Shown: one piece after another, positions 27,562 to 36,040 of the stretch
Layout: each line of letters begins with the position of its first letter
Numbering within the stretch: the stretch's first letter is position 1
Source of the DNA: G020348385 sp964580235
Lineage (GTDB): Bacteria; Acidobacteriota; Aminicenantia; Aminicenantales; Aminicenantaceae
DNA: 64,000 bases
Direction: 5' to 3'
Assembly: GCA_964580235.1 (NCBI GenBank)
Contig: CAZOJY010000002.1
Location: forward strand, 32,948-96,947
Notes under the pieces: generated by a model
Told to the model about the DNA's origin: nothing
Database searches by the model: none
The model's input: only the letters and a program-made list of their open reading frames with translations
Position numbers and translations under genes: made by a program

Positions 27562-28755
27562 TCAGGCTTTTTTTAAATATTCCTGGAGGCCTGCTTTAAA
27601 AATTGTGATGGCTCTCTTGAGATCCTCCTCTTTGAGAACATACGCAATCCTGACCTCATCCGTGCCCATTCCCGGCGTGCGATAAAAACCTTGAGCAGGG
27701 GCAACCATGACTGTCTCGTTGTCCAGCTGGAAATCTGTGAGCATCCAGTGCACAAAATGTTCACAGTCCTTGATCGGGAGTCTGACAATATAATAAAAGG
27801 CACCCTGCGGTTTTCGGATCACGATTCCAGGGATGTCTTTCAAGCCTTCGTAAAGAACATCTCTTCTACGCTGGTATTCTTTCTGGACGGGATCAAAATA
27901 TCCTCTCCCCATCCGGTAGGCAGCCAGGGCCATCATTTGCTCGATCGTCGGGGGACATAACCTGGCCTGGGCAAATTTGAGGACGGATTGGTAGACCTGC
28001 TCGTTCCGGGTGACCAGCGCACCAATTCTTGCACCGCAGCAGCTGAAGCGTTTGGATATGCTGTCCACGACGATCGTTCGATCCTGAACTTCCTCGTACT
28101 CCAAAATGCTCTTGTGCGTTGCCCCGTCATACACAAATTCTTTGTAGACTTCGTCCGCTATGATGAACAAATCATGTTCGAGAGCCAAGGTGATAATCCG
28201 TTCTAGTTCTTCCGCCGTGTATACCGTGCCTGTTGGATTGCTCGGGGAATTCATCAGGATGGCCCTAGTTTTTGCGGTTATTTTCGCTGCGATGCTTTCT
28301 ATGGATGGAAGGCGAAATCCTTCTTCAACATTCAGGGTTAAGGGAACGATGCTCACGTCAGCGCAGGCAGCAAACCCGTTATAATTTGTGTAAAAAGGTT
28401 CGGGAATTATGATTTCTCCACCCGGATCAGACACAACGCTGAGGGAAAAATGAATCGCCTCAGAACCGCCTATGGTAATGATGACGTTTTCGGAATCCAG
28501 AGAAATGTTATACGATCCAAAGTAATCGGCTATGGCCTGCCTCAATTCCAGGAATCCCTGGGCCGGGCCATAACTGAGGACTTCTTCGTCAAAGTCCTTG
28601 AGAGCATTCCAGACCGGCTTCGGTGTCGCAATGTCAGGCTGTCCGATATTGATGAAATACACATGGATTCCCCGCTCCCTGGCCTCGTCAGCAAACGGCT
28701 TCAGCTTTCTAATCGGTGATTCCTGGATTTCTGCACCTCTGTTAGATATATCCAT
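27562..28755 (-). CDS. Pyridoxal-phosphate aminotransferase, class I/II
   Basis: Fold-type I aminotransferase of 397 residues. It has the N-terminal ISNRGAEIQESPIRKL, INIGQPDIATP, NSPSNPTGTVYTAEELE, IIADEVYKEFVYDG and the Schiff-base lysine in SISKRFSCCGARIG. The pattern fits aspartate/alanine-type enzymes; the substrate is not decidable. AGGAGG precedes the ATG. It lies 111 nt upstream of ppdK but has its own promoter, and ppdK has another. Confidence 0.9.
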   Translation of the reverse strand: MDISNRGAEIQESPIRKLKPFADEARERGIHVYFINIGQPDIATPKPVWNALKDFDEEVLSYGPAQGFLELRQAIADYFGSYNISLDSENVIITIGGSEAIHFSLSVVSDPGGEIIIPEPFYTNYNGFAACADVSIVPLTLNVEEGFRLPSIESIAAKITAKTRAILMNSPSNPTGTVYTAEELERIITLALEHDLFIIADEVYKEFVYDGATHKSILEYEEVQDRTIVVDSISKRFSCCGARIGALVTRNEQVYQSVLKFAQARLCPPTIEQMMALAAYRMGRGYFDPVQKEYQRRRDVLYEGLKDIPGIVIRKPQGAFYYIVRLPIKDCEHFVHWMLTDFQLDNETVMVAPAQGFYRTPGMGTDEVRIAYVLKEEDLKRAITIFKAGLQEYLKKA

Positions 28756-28846
28756 CTATTTTTCCTCCTGATGCAGTATTATTTATAAAAATTGCAGACG
28801 AGACCATCTTTCTTTATTATCCTTTCTTAATATTGCTCGGAATTTG

Positions 28847-28875
28847 ATTATTCCAGATTAACAAAGTTATGTCAA
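28847..28875 (-). promoter_or_regulatory. Promoter of the aminotransferase gene
   Basis: Minus-strand TTGACA (28875-28870), 17-nt spacer, AATAAT (28852-28847). The leader would be about 85 nt with AGGAGG near its end. Confidence 0.6.
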
Positions 28876-28958
28876 AAAAGACAGAACCGGGATAAAACCT
28901 CACTTTCATTTTGAAACAAAAGCACAGCGGGCTGACGGATCCATTTTCTGAAATGCTG

Positions 28959-28987
28959 TTGAAATTGTGTGGCTATTCTGATATTTT
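28959..28987 (+). promoter_or_regulatory. Candidate promoter of the pyrK-pyrD-pyrF operon
   Basis: TTGAAA (28959-28964), 17-nt spacer, TATTTT (28982-28987). A start near 28994 would place ATG 29013 as the first usable codon and argues against the longer in-frame version beginning at 28911. Confidence 0.4.
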
Positions 28988-29012
28988 TGTCGTGGTAAAA
29001 AGTGCCATCTGC

Positions 29013-29810
29013 ATGCACAAAGTATCAAAAGCTCTCATCGTCCACAAAAAGACCTGGGGAGATTACGTCCTCCTCGGCTTCCAGGCCAAAAAAATAGCCA
29101 ACGAAGCCCAACCCGGCCAGTTCATCATGGTTCGCACAGACGCTCAGCTGCACCCTCTTCTGCGCCGGCCTTTTAGCATTCATTCTGTCCAGAACAGTGT
29201 GATGGAAATCTTTTTTCAAAAATCCGGGATTGGAACAACCCGTATGAGTTTAAAAGAACGAGGCGATGTTTTGGATATCATCGGTCCGCTGGGAAAAGGG
29301 TTCTGTTTGGAACGTGCTCTCTGTGGAAAAAATGTCGCTCTCATCGGAGGAGGAAGAGGTATTGCGCCGCTGTGTTTTCTTGCCCGCAGGCTGCGTAATC
29401 TAGGGGCAAATCCTCGCATCTTTTATGGAGGAAAAACGAAGGCCGATATTCCCCTCAGACAAAAATTTATAACAGAAAATTTTAAAATTTTCCTTTCGAC
29501 CGATGACGGATCTCATGGTTTCAAAGGTTTTGTCACCGATCTTTTCCGGGCCACACTCCACGAATTCCCACCATTCCGGATTTTCGCCTGCGGACCTGAA
29601 GCCATGATGCAAAAAGTTTTTCAAATCGCCCGAGCAAAAAAGATCTCCGCAGAGTTTTCGCTGGAATCAATCATGGGCTGCGGGTTTGGCGCGTGTTGGG
29701 GATGTGTGCGGAAAATCAAGAACAACACCAAAGAAGAATGGATAAAAATCTGCGAGGAGGGACCTGTGTTTGCCGGCGATCAAATCATTTGGCAAAAAGA
29801 GGAGTCATGA
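29013..29810 (+). CDS. pyrK: Dihydroorotate dehydrogenase electron-transfer subunit
   Basis: FAD and [2Fe-2S] subunit that passes electrons from the PyrD FMN to NAD. About 265 residues from ATG 29013, where family similarity begins (VSKALIVHKKTWGDYVLLGF). FAD-binding is marked by GQFIMVR and RRPFSIHS. The NAD domain holds IGGGRGIAPL. The cluster cysteines are in MGCGFGACWGCV and in ICEEGPVF. Its stop overlaps the pyrD start (ATGA). An in-frame frame reaches back to 28911 but contains no family sequence. Confidence 0.9.
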   Translation: MHKVSKALIVHKKTWGDYVLLGFQAKKIANEAQPGQFIMVRTDAQLHPLLRRPFSIHSVQNSVMEIFFQKSGIGTTRMSLKERGDVLDIIGPLGKGFCLERALCGKNVALIGGGRGIAPLCFLARRLRNLGANPRIFYGGKTKADIPLRQKFITENFKIFLSTDDGSHGFKGFVTDLFRATLHEFPPFRIFACGPEAMMQKVFQIARAKKISAEFSLESIMGCGFGACWGCVRKIKNNTKEEWIKICEEGPVFAGDQIIWQKEES

Positions 29811-30718
29811 TAGATCTGTCGGTCGATCTGGGTTTTCTACGGCTCAAGAATCCCGTGCTCACTGCCAGTGGGACATTTGGCTATGGTGTGGAATTCGTTC
29901 CCTTTATGGATTTAAACAGGCTCGGCGGACTCGTAGTCAAAGGACTTTATTTCAATCCCCGTCCTGGCAATCCTCCTCCGCGGCTTGTCGAAACAGCAAG
30001 CGGATTAATAAACGCCATCGGTCTCCAGGGAATTGGGGTAAAAAAATTTTCCGCAGAAATTCTTCCTCACCTCAGGGGTTTTGACACAGCCCTTATCGTC
30101 AATGTCTGCGGCAACGAGGATGAGGAGTATGCAGCGGTCGTAGAATATCTGGACAAACAGGAAGGTATCGCTGCCTATGAGCTGAATATATCCTGTCCGA
30201 ACACAAAACGGGAGGGCAAATGTCCAGCTTTAACTCCGGAGACCACCCATGCAGTCGTTAAATTGGTAAAGGCGACAAGCTCCCGACCGGTGATTACAAA
30301 ACTTTCCCCCAATGTTACGGATATCGTCGAGATTGCCTTGAGCGCACAGGAAGCCGGTTCGGATGGGCTTGCGCTGGCGAATACCTTTTTGGCCATGGCC
30401 ATCGATGTGGATAAACAGACATCAAAACTGGCCAATATATTCGGCGGGCTCAGCGGACCAGCGATCAAGCCCCTCACCCTGCGTATGGTTTATCAGGTTG
30501 CTCAACGTGTCCAAATCCCGATTGTGGGAATCGGGGGGATTGCAACCAGCAGCGATGCACTCGAGTACATGATTGCCGGCGCAAGCGCCATCGAAGTGGG
30601 AACGGCTAACTTTGTCGATCCTAAATCAACGATAAAAATCATCCGGGGCCTTGAACTGTACTGCCAAAAAAAGGGGATCGAAAGCATCCAAAAAATCACC
30701 GGAACTCTCAAGGTATAA
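29807..30718 (+). CDS. pyrD: Dihydroorotate dehydrogenase, class 1B catalytic subunit
   Basis: FMN enzyme that oxidises dihydroorotate to orotate in pyrimidine synthesis, here of the NAD-dependent type that needs PyrK. 303 residues. It shows LKNPVLTASGTFGYG, NAIGLQG, ELNISCPNTKREG (the catalytic Cys), KLSPNV and GIGGIATSSDALEYMIAGAS. GAGGAGTC precedes ATG 29807, which overlaps the pyrK stop. Confidence 0.96.
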   Translation: MIDLSVDLGFLRLKNPVLTASGTFGYGVEFVPFMDLNRLGGLVVKGLYFNPRPGNPPPRLVETASGLINAIGLQGIGVKKFSAEILPHLRGFDTALIVNVCGNEDEEYAAVVEYLDKQEGIAAYELNISCPNTKREGKCPALTPETTHAVVKLVKATSSRPVITKLSPNVTDIVEIALSAQEAGSDGLALANTFLAMAIDVDKQTSKLANIFGGLSGPAIKPLTLRMVYQVAQRVQIPIVGIGGIATSSDALEYMIAGASAIEVGTANFVDPKSTIKIIRGLELYCQKKGIESIQKITGTLKV

Positions 30719-30745
30719 GCGTTCCTGTATAAGGATAACAGAAAA

Positions 30746-31501
30746 ATGAAAGAAAAGAATGAACTGGCCCGAAAAATTATCATCGCCTTGGATGTTTACA
30801 CAAAACAGGACGCTCTATCCTTAGTTCAAGAACTCCCGGGAGCGGACACCTTTAAAGTGGGGCTTACACTTTTTATTTCAGAAGGTCCTCTGCTTCTGGA
30901 GGAAATTCAGAGGCAAGGAAAAAAGATCTTTTTGGACCTCAAGCTGCATGACATCCCCAACCAGGTCGCCGGTGCTGTCAAGGCAGGAGTCGGGTATGGT
31001 GTTCACATGATGACTATGCATGCTTCGGGAGGTCAGGAAATGATGGCCCTGGCAGCGGAGAGTGCGGCACGGGAGGCCGAACAAATAAATCGGGACAGGC
31101 CGCTCCTGCTCGCCGTTACTGTCCTCACCAGTCTTAAGGAAGAACACCTCCATGATATCGGAATGGATGATATAGTTGACGAACAAGTTTTAAGACTGTC
31201 AAGATTGGCCAAGAAGAACGGGATGGATGGTGTGGTGTGCTCTCCTCAGGAAATCGATATCATCAAGAAAGAATTCGGTGAAGATTTTATGGTTGTCTCT
31301 CCTGGGATTAGACCAGTATGGGCGGCGGCACAAGACCAAAAAAGGATATTGACACCTGGTGAAGCTATGGCGAAAAGTGTGGATTATATGGTGATTGGCC
31401 GGCCAATTACACAAGCCCCCTCTCCCGCTAACGCTTTCCTCAAGGTGGTTGAAGAATTATATCGTGCTGTAAACTCCCCCCACAGCAAAGATTGCACCTA
31501 A
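30746..31501 (+). CDS. pyrF: Orotidine 5'-phosphate decarboxylase
   Basis: Last step to UMP. 251 residues with IIALDVYTKQDAL, the catalytic DLKLHDIPNQV, and VSPGIRP near the phosphate site, then VIGRPITQAPSP. It lies 27 nt after pyrD with AAGGA upstream. Its last 45 nt overlap the 3' end of the convergent Yip1 gene. Confidence 0.96.
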   Translation: MKEKNELARKIIIALDVYTKQDALSLVQELPGADTFKVGLTLFISEGPLLLEEIQRQGKKIFLDLKLHDIPNQVAGAVKAGVGYGVHMMTMHASGGQEMMALAAESAAREAEQINRDRPLLLAVTVLTSLKEEHLHDIGMDDIVDEQVLRLSRLAKKNGMDGVVCSPQEIDIIKKEFGEDFMVVSPGIRPVWAAAQDQKRILTPGEAMAKSVDYMVIGRPITQAPSPANAFLKVVEELYRAVNSPHSKDCT

Positions 31502-32053
31502 CAAAACTATCACGACTATCAAAAGGATGGCGACCACTACCATACTCACGATCAGGTAAGATACAATTTTTTCTTTGGGAGTCTCCATCATCGGACAGGC
31601 AAACCCGAGATAAAGGACATAAATCCCATATAGACTCGCCAACACAGCCAATATACCTAAAGAGGGAATGATATGGAGAACACCTGCCACCCATACGGGG
31701 GTCATGCTGTAAACAGCCAGCTTCATCGCAGCAGTTGCGTCAGATTTTGATGAAAATGTCGGAGCGAGGGCGTTGATGACGATGCCAAAGACATAGGCAG
31801 CAATGAGAGAAAGAACAAAATAAAGTATCGCATACAAGAGGCCGGATCCGATTCCCATCCGGTACCGTCCCACAAAGGGGATTCTGCGGCCCACAAGGCT
31901 CAATCCAATAAACTGAGCAACGGCCGGGATCGCCAACAAAATCACAGCATAGGAAGTAAAGAGTTCCGCAATCGTGATCTTTTCTTCCTTTATCTTAACC
32001 CATTCTTCTTTCGGCTTTAAAATTATCTGTTGAACGCGACTGACGATATCCAT
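31457..32053 (-). CDS. Yip1-family polytopic membrane protein
   Basis: Protein of 198 residues beginning MDIVSRVQQIILKPKEEWVKIKEEK, the amphipathic start typical of bacterial Yip1 proteins (PKEEWxxI). About five membrane spans follow. GGAAGGAGGA precedes the ATG and a near-perfect promoter lies upstream. The gene runs into pyrF on the opposite strand: its last 45 nt are also coding there. Function unknown; paralogous in type to the gene at 8045-8749. Confidence 0.85.
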   Translation of the reverse strand: MDIVSRVQQIILKPKEEWVKIKEEKITIAELFTSYAVILLAIPAVAQFIGLSLVGRRIPFVGRYRMGIGSGLLYAILYFVLSLIAAYVFGIVINALAPTFSSKSDATAAMKLAVYSMTPVWVAGVLHIIPSLGILAVLASLYGIYVLYLGFACPMMETPKEKIVSYLIVSMVVVAILLIVVIVLLGAIFAVGGVYSTI

Positions 32054-32083
32054 CTGTGTCCTCCTTCCTATTGGATTGCCAAA

Positions 32084-32112
32084 ACTATATAATTTTTAAT
32101 TTCTTATGTCAA
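32084..32112 (-). promoter_or_regulatory. Promoter of the Yip1 gene
   Basis: Minus-strand TTGACA (32112-32107), 17-nt spacer, TATAGT (32089-32084). Leader of about 25 nt with AAGGAGGA. Confidence 0.65.
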
Positions 32113-32165
32113 ATGAAATGGTTTATTAATGCCGATGGGGACAGAAAAATTGTTAAAGTTTAAAA

Positions 32166-32241
32166 TGGAGGCGCGGGTCGGATTCGAACCGACGAATCGG
32201 GGTTTTGCAGACCCCTCCCTTAGCCACTTGGGTACCGCGCC
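32166..32241 (-). tRNA. tRNA-Cys (anticodon GCA)
   Basis: 76 nt including an encoded CCA. The acceptor stem GGCGCGG/CCGCGCC, the anticodon arm GGGGT-CTGCAAA-ACCCC and a T arm with TTCGAAT all fold as expected; the discriminator base is U. It lies 30 nt downstream of tRNA-Gly and is probably co-transcribed with it. Confidence 0.95.
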
Positions 32242-32271
32242 TCATCCATCGTGATTGCACACAGAAAAAAA

Positions 32272-32346
32272 TGGAGCGGACGATGGGATTTGAACCCACG
32301 ACCTTCTGCTTGGCAAGCAGACGTTCTACCACTGAACTACGCCCGC
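32272..32346 (-). tRNA. tRNA-Gly (anticodon GCC)
   Basis: 75 nt including an encoded CCA. Acceptor stem GCGGGCG/CGTCCGC contains one G-U pair; the anticodon arm is TCTGC-TTGCCAA-GCAGA and the T loop TTCAAAT. First of two tandem tRNA genes. Confidence 0.95.
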
Positions 32347-32379
32347 TCTCTGAAGCCTTTCAACAAAAGCTCTGGGGGT

Positions 32380-32408
32380 AAACTACCAAAATCCATAATT
32401 TCTGTCAA
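32380..32408 (-). promoter_or_regulatory. Candidate promoter of the tRNA pair
   Basis: Minus-strand TTGACA (32408-32403), 17-nt spacer, weak TAGTTT (32385-32380). It would start transcription about 27 nt before tRNA-Gly. Confidence 0.45.
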
Positions 32409-32536
32409 TAATACCCCCTATCTTCTTCATGACTAAACACAAGCAGAAAGGGTAAAAAACTATCGGTGGTTTTTATGAATAACCACTCCAGCCCACCCAA
32501 CAATAGTATTGTGACAAGGAAGTGGCCGGTTGGTAT

Positions 32537-33760
32537 TTATCTTGTCTGGACAAGATCCCCGATCAGCAGGGCATCTTTACAGGAGAGAATCTTCACCGTG
32601 CAGGTTCTCTTCTGAGTGTCGATAACCACCATATTCCCGAATATATAAAGAGGCGTTCCCTCATAGAGATTCCTGTATGCAATAAGCTGCTGGCCTAACT
32701 GAATACCATCGACCTCCCCCAAGTTTAAAAGGGCCCAGGCACCAGTCCCGGCCTGGACAAAATCTTCTTTCAAATAAAGAATTTCTCCCTTCAGGCCGTC
32801 GGTTTTATAAGGCGGCACATTGTAACCCAGGTCCTTGCCCATCCGCCCCTCTTTCTCTTCGAAGGGGACCAGGTAGTTTCCAACCATAACCGGACCGCAG
32901 GCTTTTTCAACACGAGCAGAAGCCGTATTTTCTTCAAGAGCCACTACCCGGACTCTTCCGCGTTGGTGAACCAGAGGGCCATATCCCGGAATCGGCTCTC
33001 CTACCTCGAGCACCATGAACATCTGTCCTTCTTCGATCCCAGCATTCCGTCCCTTGTTGATGTAAACAATATCCCCGTTGTTAAACTGAACCCGTTCATA
33101 TGCCCTTTCGGCTCCGAATATTTTTGTATCCGGCTCGTCGCCATCCAAGATATAAAATGAGCAATACAGGTCTGTTTCAGAAAGGAGGTCATAAATTTCT
33201 CTATAAATTTTCGCTTTCTCGACCTCATATTCATCTGCCGTTTCTTGTTCCGGCACCGGAGCCTCTGCAAATCCTGTTTCTTCTGGAGCCCCGGGAGAGG
33301 CTATGACCACCCTCTGCAGGGAAATGTTGCCGCAGGCTTTGGGCATAATGAATTCATAATGTTTATTGCCATCTACAACGGTAAAAGAATAAACGGATAA
33401 CGGATTGTTCCCTGCCCATTCAAGATCATGAACAACTTTAACCTTTCCTCCGGAGCGGAACATCATCCACACCATCTTTTCTCCGATGGCCAGTTGTTTT
33501 TCTCCGTAGGCAGATTGTTTTAACTGATCCATAAAAGGAAGGGATAAACCGCTGTATCCAGCCAGGCTAAATCCATTTTGGATATCGCCGGAAAATTTAT
33601 CCAGAAGAGTCTGTAACACTTGTTCGGTTGGCATATCATTTTTGATGTTTGCCAGTTTGAACCGTCCGATCTCTCTTAGCTTTTTGGTCTCGGCATGCAC
33701 TCCCAAAGTGAACAGAAAAAAAATTCCGATAATGAAAAATGCCCATTTTTTATTGTTCAT
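32537..33760 (-). CDS. Exported protein of unknown function
   Basis: Protein of 407 residues with a signal peptide (NNKKWAFFIIGIFFLFTLGVHAE). I recognise no family with certainty. The segment from about 215 on carries a beta-rich pattern of the type FNNGDIVYINKGRNAGIEEGQMFMV, then LLNLGEVDGIQLGQQLIAY. This twice-repeated 'xNxGxxxGIxxGQ' pattern resembles FlgT-C-like or cell-wall-binding modules. An acidic Pro/Glu linker (EAPVPEQETADEYE) separates the halves. Start ATG 33760 has AGGAGG; an in-frame start 36 nt upstream does not. Its promoter is a perfect consensus. Confidence 0.7.
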   Translation of the reverse strand: MNNKKWAFFIIGIFFLFTLGVHAETKKLREIGRFKLANIKNDMPTEQVLQTLLDKFSGDIQNGFSLAGYSGLSLPFMDQLKQSAYGEKQLAIGEKMVWMMFRSGGKVKVVHDLEWAGNNPLSVYSFTVVDGNKHYEFIMPKACGNISLQRVVIASPGAPEETGFAEAPVPEQETADEYEVEKAKIYREIYDLLSETDLYCSFYILDGDEPDTKIFGAERAYERVQFNNGDIVYINKGRNAGIEEGQMFMVLEVGEPIPGYGPLVHQRGRVRVVALEENTASARVEKACGPVMVGNYLVPFEEKEGRMGKDLGYNVPPYKTDGLKGEILYLKEDFVQAGTGAWALLNLGEVDGIQLGQQLIAYRNLYEGTPLYIFGNMVVIDTQKRTCTVKILSCKDALLIGDLVQTR

Positions 33761-34099
33761 CCCAGCCTCCTTTTTTAACCAGATAGAACCCTTCATCCCG
33801 GAGAAAGGTTTGAGTAAAGATTCTCACTTTTTAGCCTATTGCTTATGGTAATCGATCCAAAATTTTGTCCCTATTATATTCTCCACATATTGCCCTGTCA
33901 ACAGCCATTCCTCTTTTCCTATGCCGCATGTCTCTGCTTTGACTTTCCAATCCTGAGCCGCACAAATCCACTCTGGGTTCTCATTCTTTTGAGTCGGATA
34001 GAAAGAGAATTTATTGAATACAAATTGCTTCAGCAAAAATTTCAATGCCAGGTGACATTTTCCCGCAGCCAGCGGCGTCTATATTCATGGAGGTCAAAA
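33761..34099. other. Intergenic region of 339 nt between divergent genes
   Basis: Holds the perfect promoter and the 100-nt leader of the minus-strand exported protein gene. That leader contains a hairpin (AACCTTTC paired with GAAGGGTT, one G-U pair). The rest up to 34099 has no gene that I accept; a minus-strand open frame of 69 codons is listed among the rejected items. Confidence 0.6.
33873..33901 (-). promoter_or_regulatory. Perfect consensus sigma-70 promoter
   Basis: Minus-strand TTGACA (33901-33896), exactly 17 nt, TATAAT (33878-33873). Both hexamers match the consensus at every base. Transcription would start near 33866 and run into the exported protein gene at 33760. Confidence 0.75.
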
Positions 34100-34492
34100 A
34101 TGTCAAAATCTTTGGATAAACCACAGTATTCCTATCTGGAAAACTTGGAATGTTGGCAACAGGCAAAAAATCTGGCCGTGGATATGTATCAATTTTCTTC
34201 GGACGGAAACTTCAGCAATGATTTTGTCCTGCGAGATCAATTGAGAAAATCAGCACTGGCAATCGCTTCTCAGATTGCCTGTGGAAAGGAACGAGGCAGT
34301 GCCGCCGAGTTCATCAAATTTTTAGGATCTGCAAAAGCTTCCGCTGCAGAGCTTCGCACTCAACTTATCATCTCAAGGGAGATCGGCTTTCTGTCGGAAG
34401 GAGATTTTCTGGATTTTGAAGATAAAATCAACAGAATATCCGCCATGATCGGAGGACTGGTACGAGCCATTCGCAAGCGCAGAGAGGGTTAA
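34100..34492 (+). CDS. Four-helix-bundle protein (S23 / 23S rRNA IVS-protein family)
   Basis: Protein of 130 residues, all helical: LENLECWQQAKNLAVDMYQF, then LRDQLRKSALAIASQIACGKERGSAAEFIKFLGSAKASAAELRTQLI. This is the pattern of the family first found inside 23S rRNA intervening sequences and also as accessory proteins of retroelements. There is no rRNA or reverse transcriptase near it, so it is a free-standing copy. ATG 34100 has ATGGAGG upstream; the frame is open further upstream without similarity or ribosome site. It lies just before ddl. Confidence 0.85.
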   Translation: MSKSLDKPQYSYLENLECWQQAKNLAVDMYQFSSDGNFSNDFVLRDQLRKSALAIASQIACGKERGSAAEFIKFLGSAKASAAELRTQLIISREIGFLSEGDFLDFEDKINRISAMIGGLVRAIRKRREG

Positions 34493-34495
34493 AAA

Positions 34496-34524
34496 TAGAC
34501 AAGATAGATCAATTTCGATACAAT
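34496..34524 (+). promoter_or_regulatory. Promoter of ddl-ruvX-mltG
   Basis: TAGACA (34496-34501), 17-nt spacer, TACAAT (34519-34524); one mismatch in each box. The leader to ATG 34548 is about 17 nt. Confidence 0.55.
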
Positions 34525-34547
34525 GAACGCATACGGAAAAAAGCTGA

Positions 34548-35615
34548 ATGGCACAAAAAATAAAAGTGGCTCTTCTTTGCGGCGGCCGTTCGGCCGAACA
34601 CGAGGTTTCCCTTACCTCTGCCGCATCGATATTCAAGAACCTTGACAGACAAAAATATGACACGTCATGCATCTATATTAATAAACAGGGATTTTGGAGG
34701 GGCGTTAAATCGCCATTGCTTCCGCAGTCCGAGCTGGAAAATGGCCCATTTTTAACCTTTTTGCCTTGGGGAAATAAGCGCTCATCTTCTCCTATCGATG
34801 CTGATATATATTTCCCAGTCCTCCACGGTCCATACGGAGAGGACGGCACCATCCAAGGACTCTTCGAAATGGCCGATGTCCCGTATGTGGGAGCTGCTGT
34901 TCTTGCCTCGGCGACCGGAATGGACAAAGCCATAGCCAAGAGCCTGTTCCTGGATAAAAAATTGCCGGTCGTGAAGCATTTCATGCTCTCCGAATCGATC
35001 TGGAACGAACAACCCACCAAAACTCTTGACCGGATTCGAACGGATTTTTCTCCTCCTTTTTTTGTCAAACCCGCCAACCTGGGTTCGAGCGTGGGCATCA
35101 CCAAAGTCACAAATCTCGATCAGGCCAAATCTGCCCTCCTGACCGCCTTCAAGTACGATGCCAGGGTATTGATCGAGCAGGGGATTCACGGGCGCGAGAT
35201 CGAATGCAGCGTTCTGGGAAACGCCAATCCTGATGCCTCTCTTCCTGGCGAAATCATGCCCTACAGAGATTTCTATGACTACAGGGACAAATACATCGAG
35301 GGCAAAACGACCTTCAAAATCCCGGCAGAACTGCCTCTGAATGTCACGAAAAAAATCCAGCGCATCGCCATCGAAGCTTTTCGTGCCATCGATTGTTCAG
35401 GGATGGCCCGGGTGGATTTTTTTCTCCAACAGGGTACAGAGAAAATATTCCTGAATGAAATCAACACTATCCCAGGATTCACGGAAATCAGTATGTTCCC
35501 TAAACTGTGGGAGATAACAGGACTTTCTTTCCCCAGACTTCTGGACAGACTGATCAGTCTGGGATTCGAACGCTACAAAAACAAAAAAAGAACAGGAGTA
35601 CTTTTCGAGCCTTGA
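34548..35615 (+). CDS. ddl: D-alanine--D-alanine ligase
   Basis: ATP-grasp ligase that makes the D-Ala-D-Ala end of the peptidoglycan stem. 355 residues with VALLCGGRSAEHEVSLTSA, LHGPYGEDGTIQGLFE, VKPANLGSSVGITK and FLNEINTIPGFTEISMFPKLW. The last motif holds the metal-binding Glu and Asn. Its stop overlaps the ruvX TTG start (TTGA). Confidence 0.96.
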   Translation: MAQKIKVALLCGGRSAEHEVSLTSAASIFKNLDRQKYDTSCIYINKQGFWRGVKSPLLPQSELENGPFLTFLPWGNKRSSSPIDADIYFPVLHGPYGEDGTIQGLFEMADVPYVGAAVLASATGMDKAIAKSLFLDKKLPVVKHFMLSESIWNEQPTKTLDRIRTDFSPPFFVKPANLGSSVGITKVTNLDQAKSALLTAFKYDARVLIEQGIHGREIECSVLGNANPDASLPGEIMPYRDFYDYRDKYIEGKTTFKIPAELPLNVTKKIQRIAIEAFRAIDCSGMARVDFFLQQGTEKIFLNEINTIPGFTEISMFPKLWEITGLSFPRLLDRLISLGFERYKNKKRTGVLFEP

Positions 35616-36040
35616 GAATTTTAGGAATCGACTATGGAGACCGGCAGATTGGATTAGCCATAAGTGACCATCTCGGATTTACGGCTCAACCTCTGGCAAA
35701 CTATCGACGGAAAACCCAAAAAGAAGATGAAAAATATTTCAAAACGCTGATTTCGGAATATGAAATCAGGGAAGTCATTATCGGTATGCCACTGAGAATG
35801 GATGGAAGTGCCGGTACAAGGGCTGAAAAAACTCAGGAGTTTGCGCGCTGGCTAACACAGATTCTGAATCTTCCGATCCAATTTTGGGACGAACGTCTGA
35901 CCACCAAGCAAGCGAATAAAATCCTCAACCAGCAAAAAATCAAGAGGAAAGCCAAAAAAGATATCGAGGACCAGATCTCGGCTATGATCATTCTCTCCAC
36001 CTATCTCGAGAGCAAAAGGGCAAAATCGAATGCTGAGTAA
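35612..36040 (+). CDS. ruvX: Putative pre-16S rRNA nuclease / Holliday junction resolvase-like protein
   Basis: YqgF-family RNase H-fold nuclease that matures the 5' end of 16S rRNA in E. coli. 142 residues: LGIDYGDRQIGLAISD (first catalytic Asp), VIIGMPLRMDGSAG, WDERLTT (Glu) and KKDIEDQISAMIIL (last Asp). TTG 35612 is the start: the family sequence begins exactly there and the codon overlaps the ddl stop. The frame extends upstream inside ddl without similarity. It overlaps mltG by 11 nt, a common neighbour. Confidence 0.9.
   Translation: MRILGIDYGDRQIGLAISDHLGFTAQPLANYRRKTQKEDEKYFKTLISEYEIREVIIGMPLRMDGSAGTRAEKTQEFARWLTQILNLPIQFWDERLTTKQANKILNQQKIKRKAKKDIEDQISAMIILSTYLESKRAKSNAE

Noticed and set aside
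33836..34045. Minus-strand frame of 69 codons with plausible composition
   Set aside because: It would start with TTG without a ribosome site, and a perfect consensus promoter in the same direction lies inside its 3' part, so the stretch is better read as promoter and upstream region.
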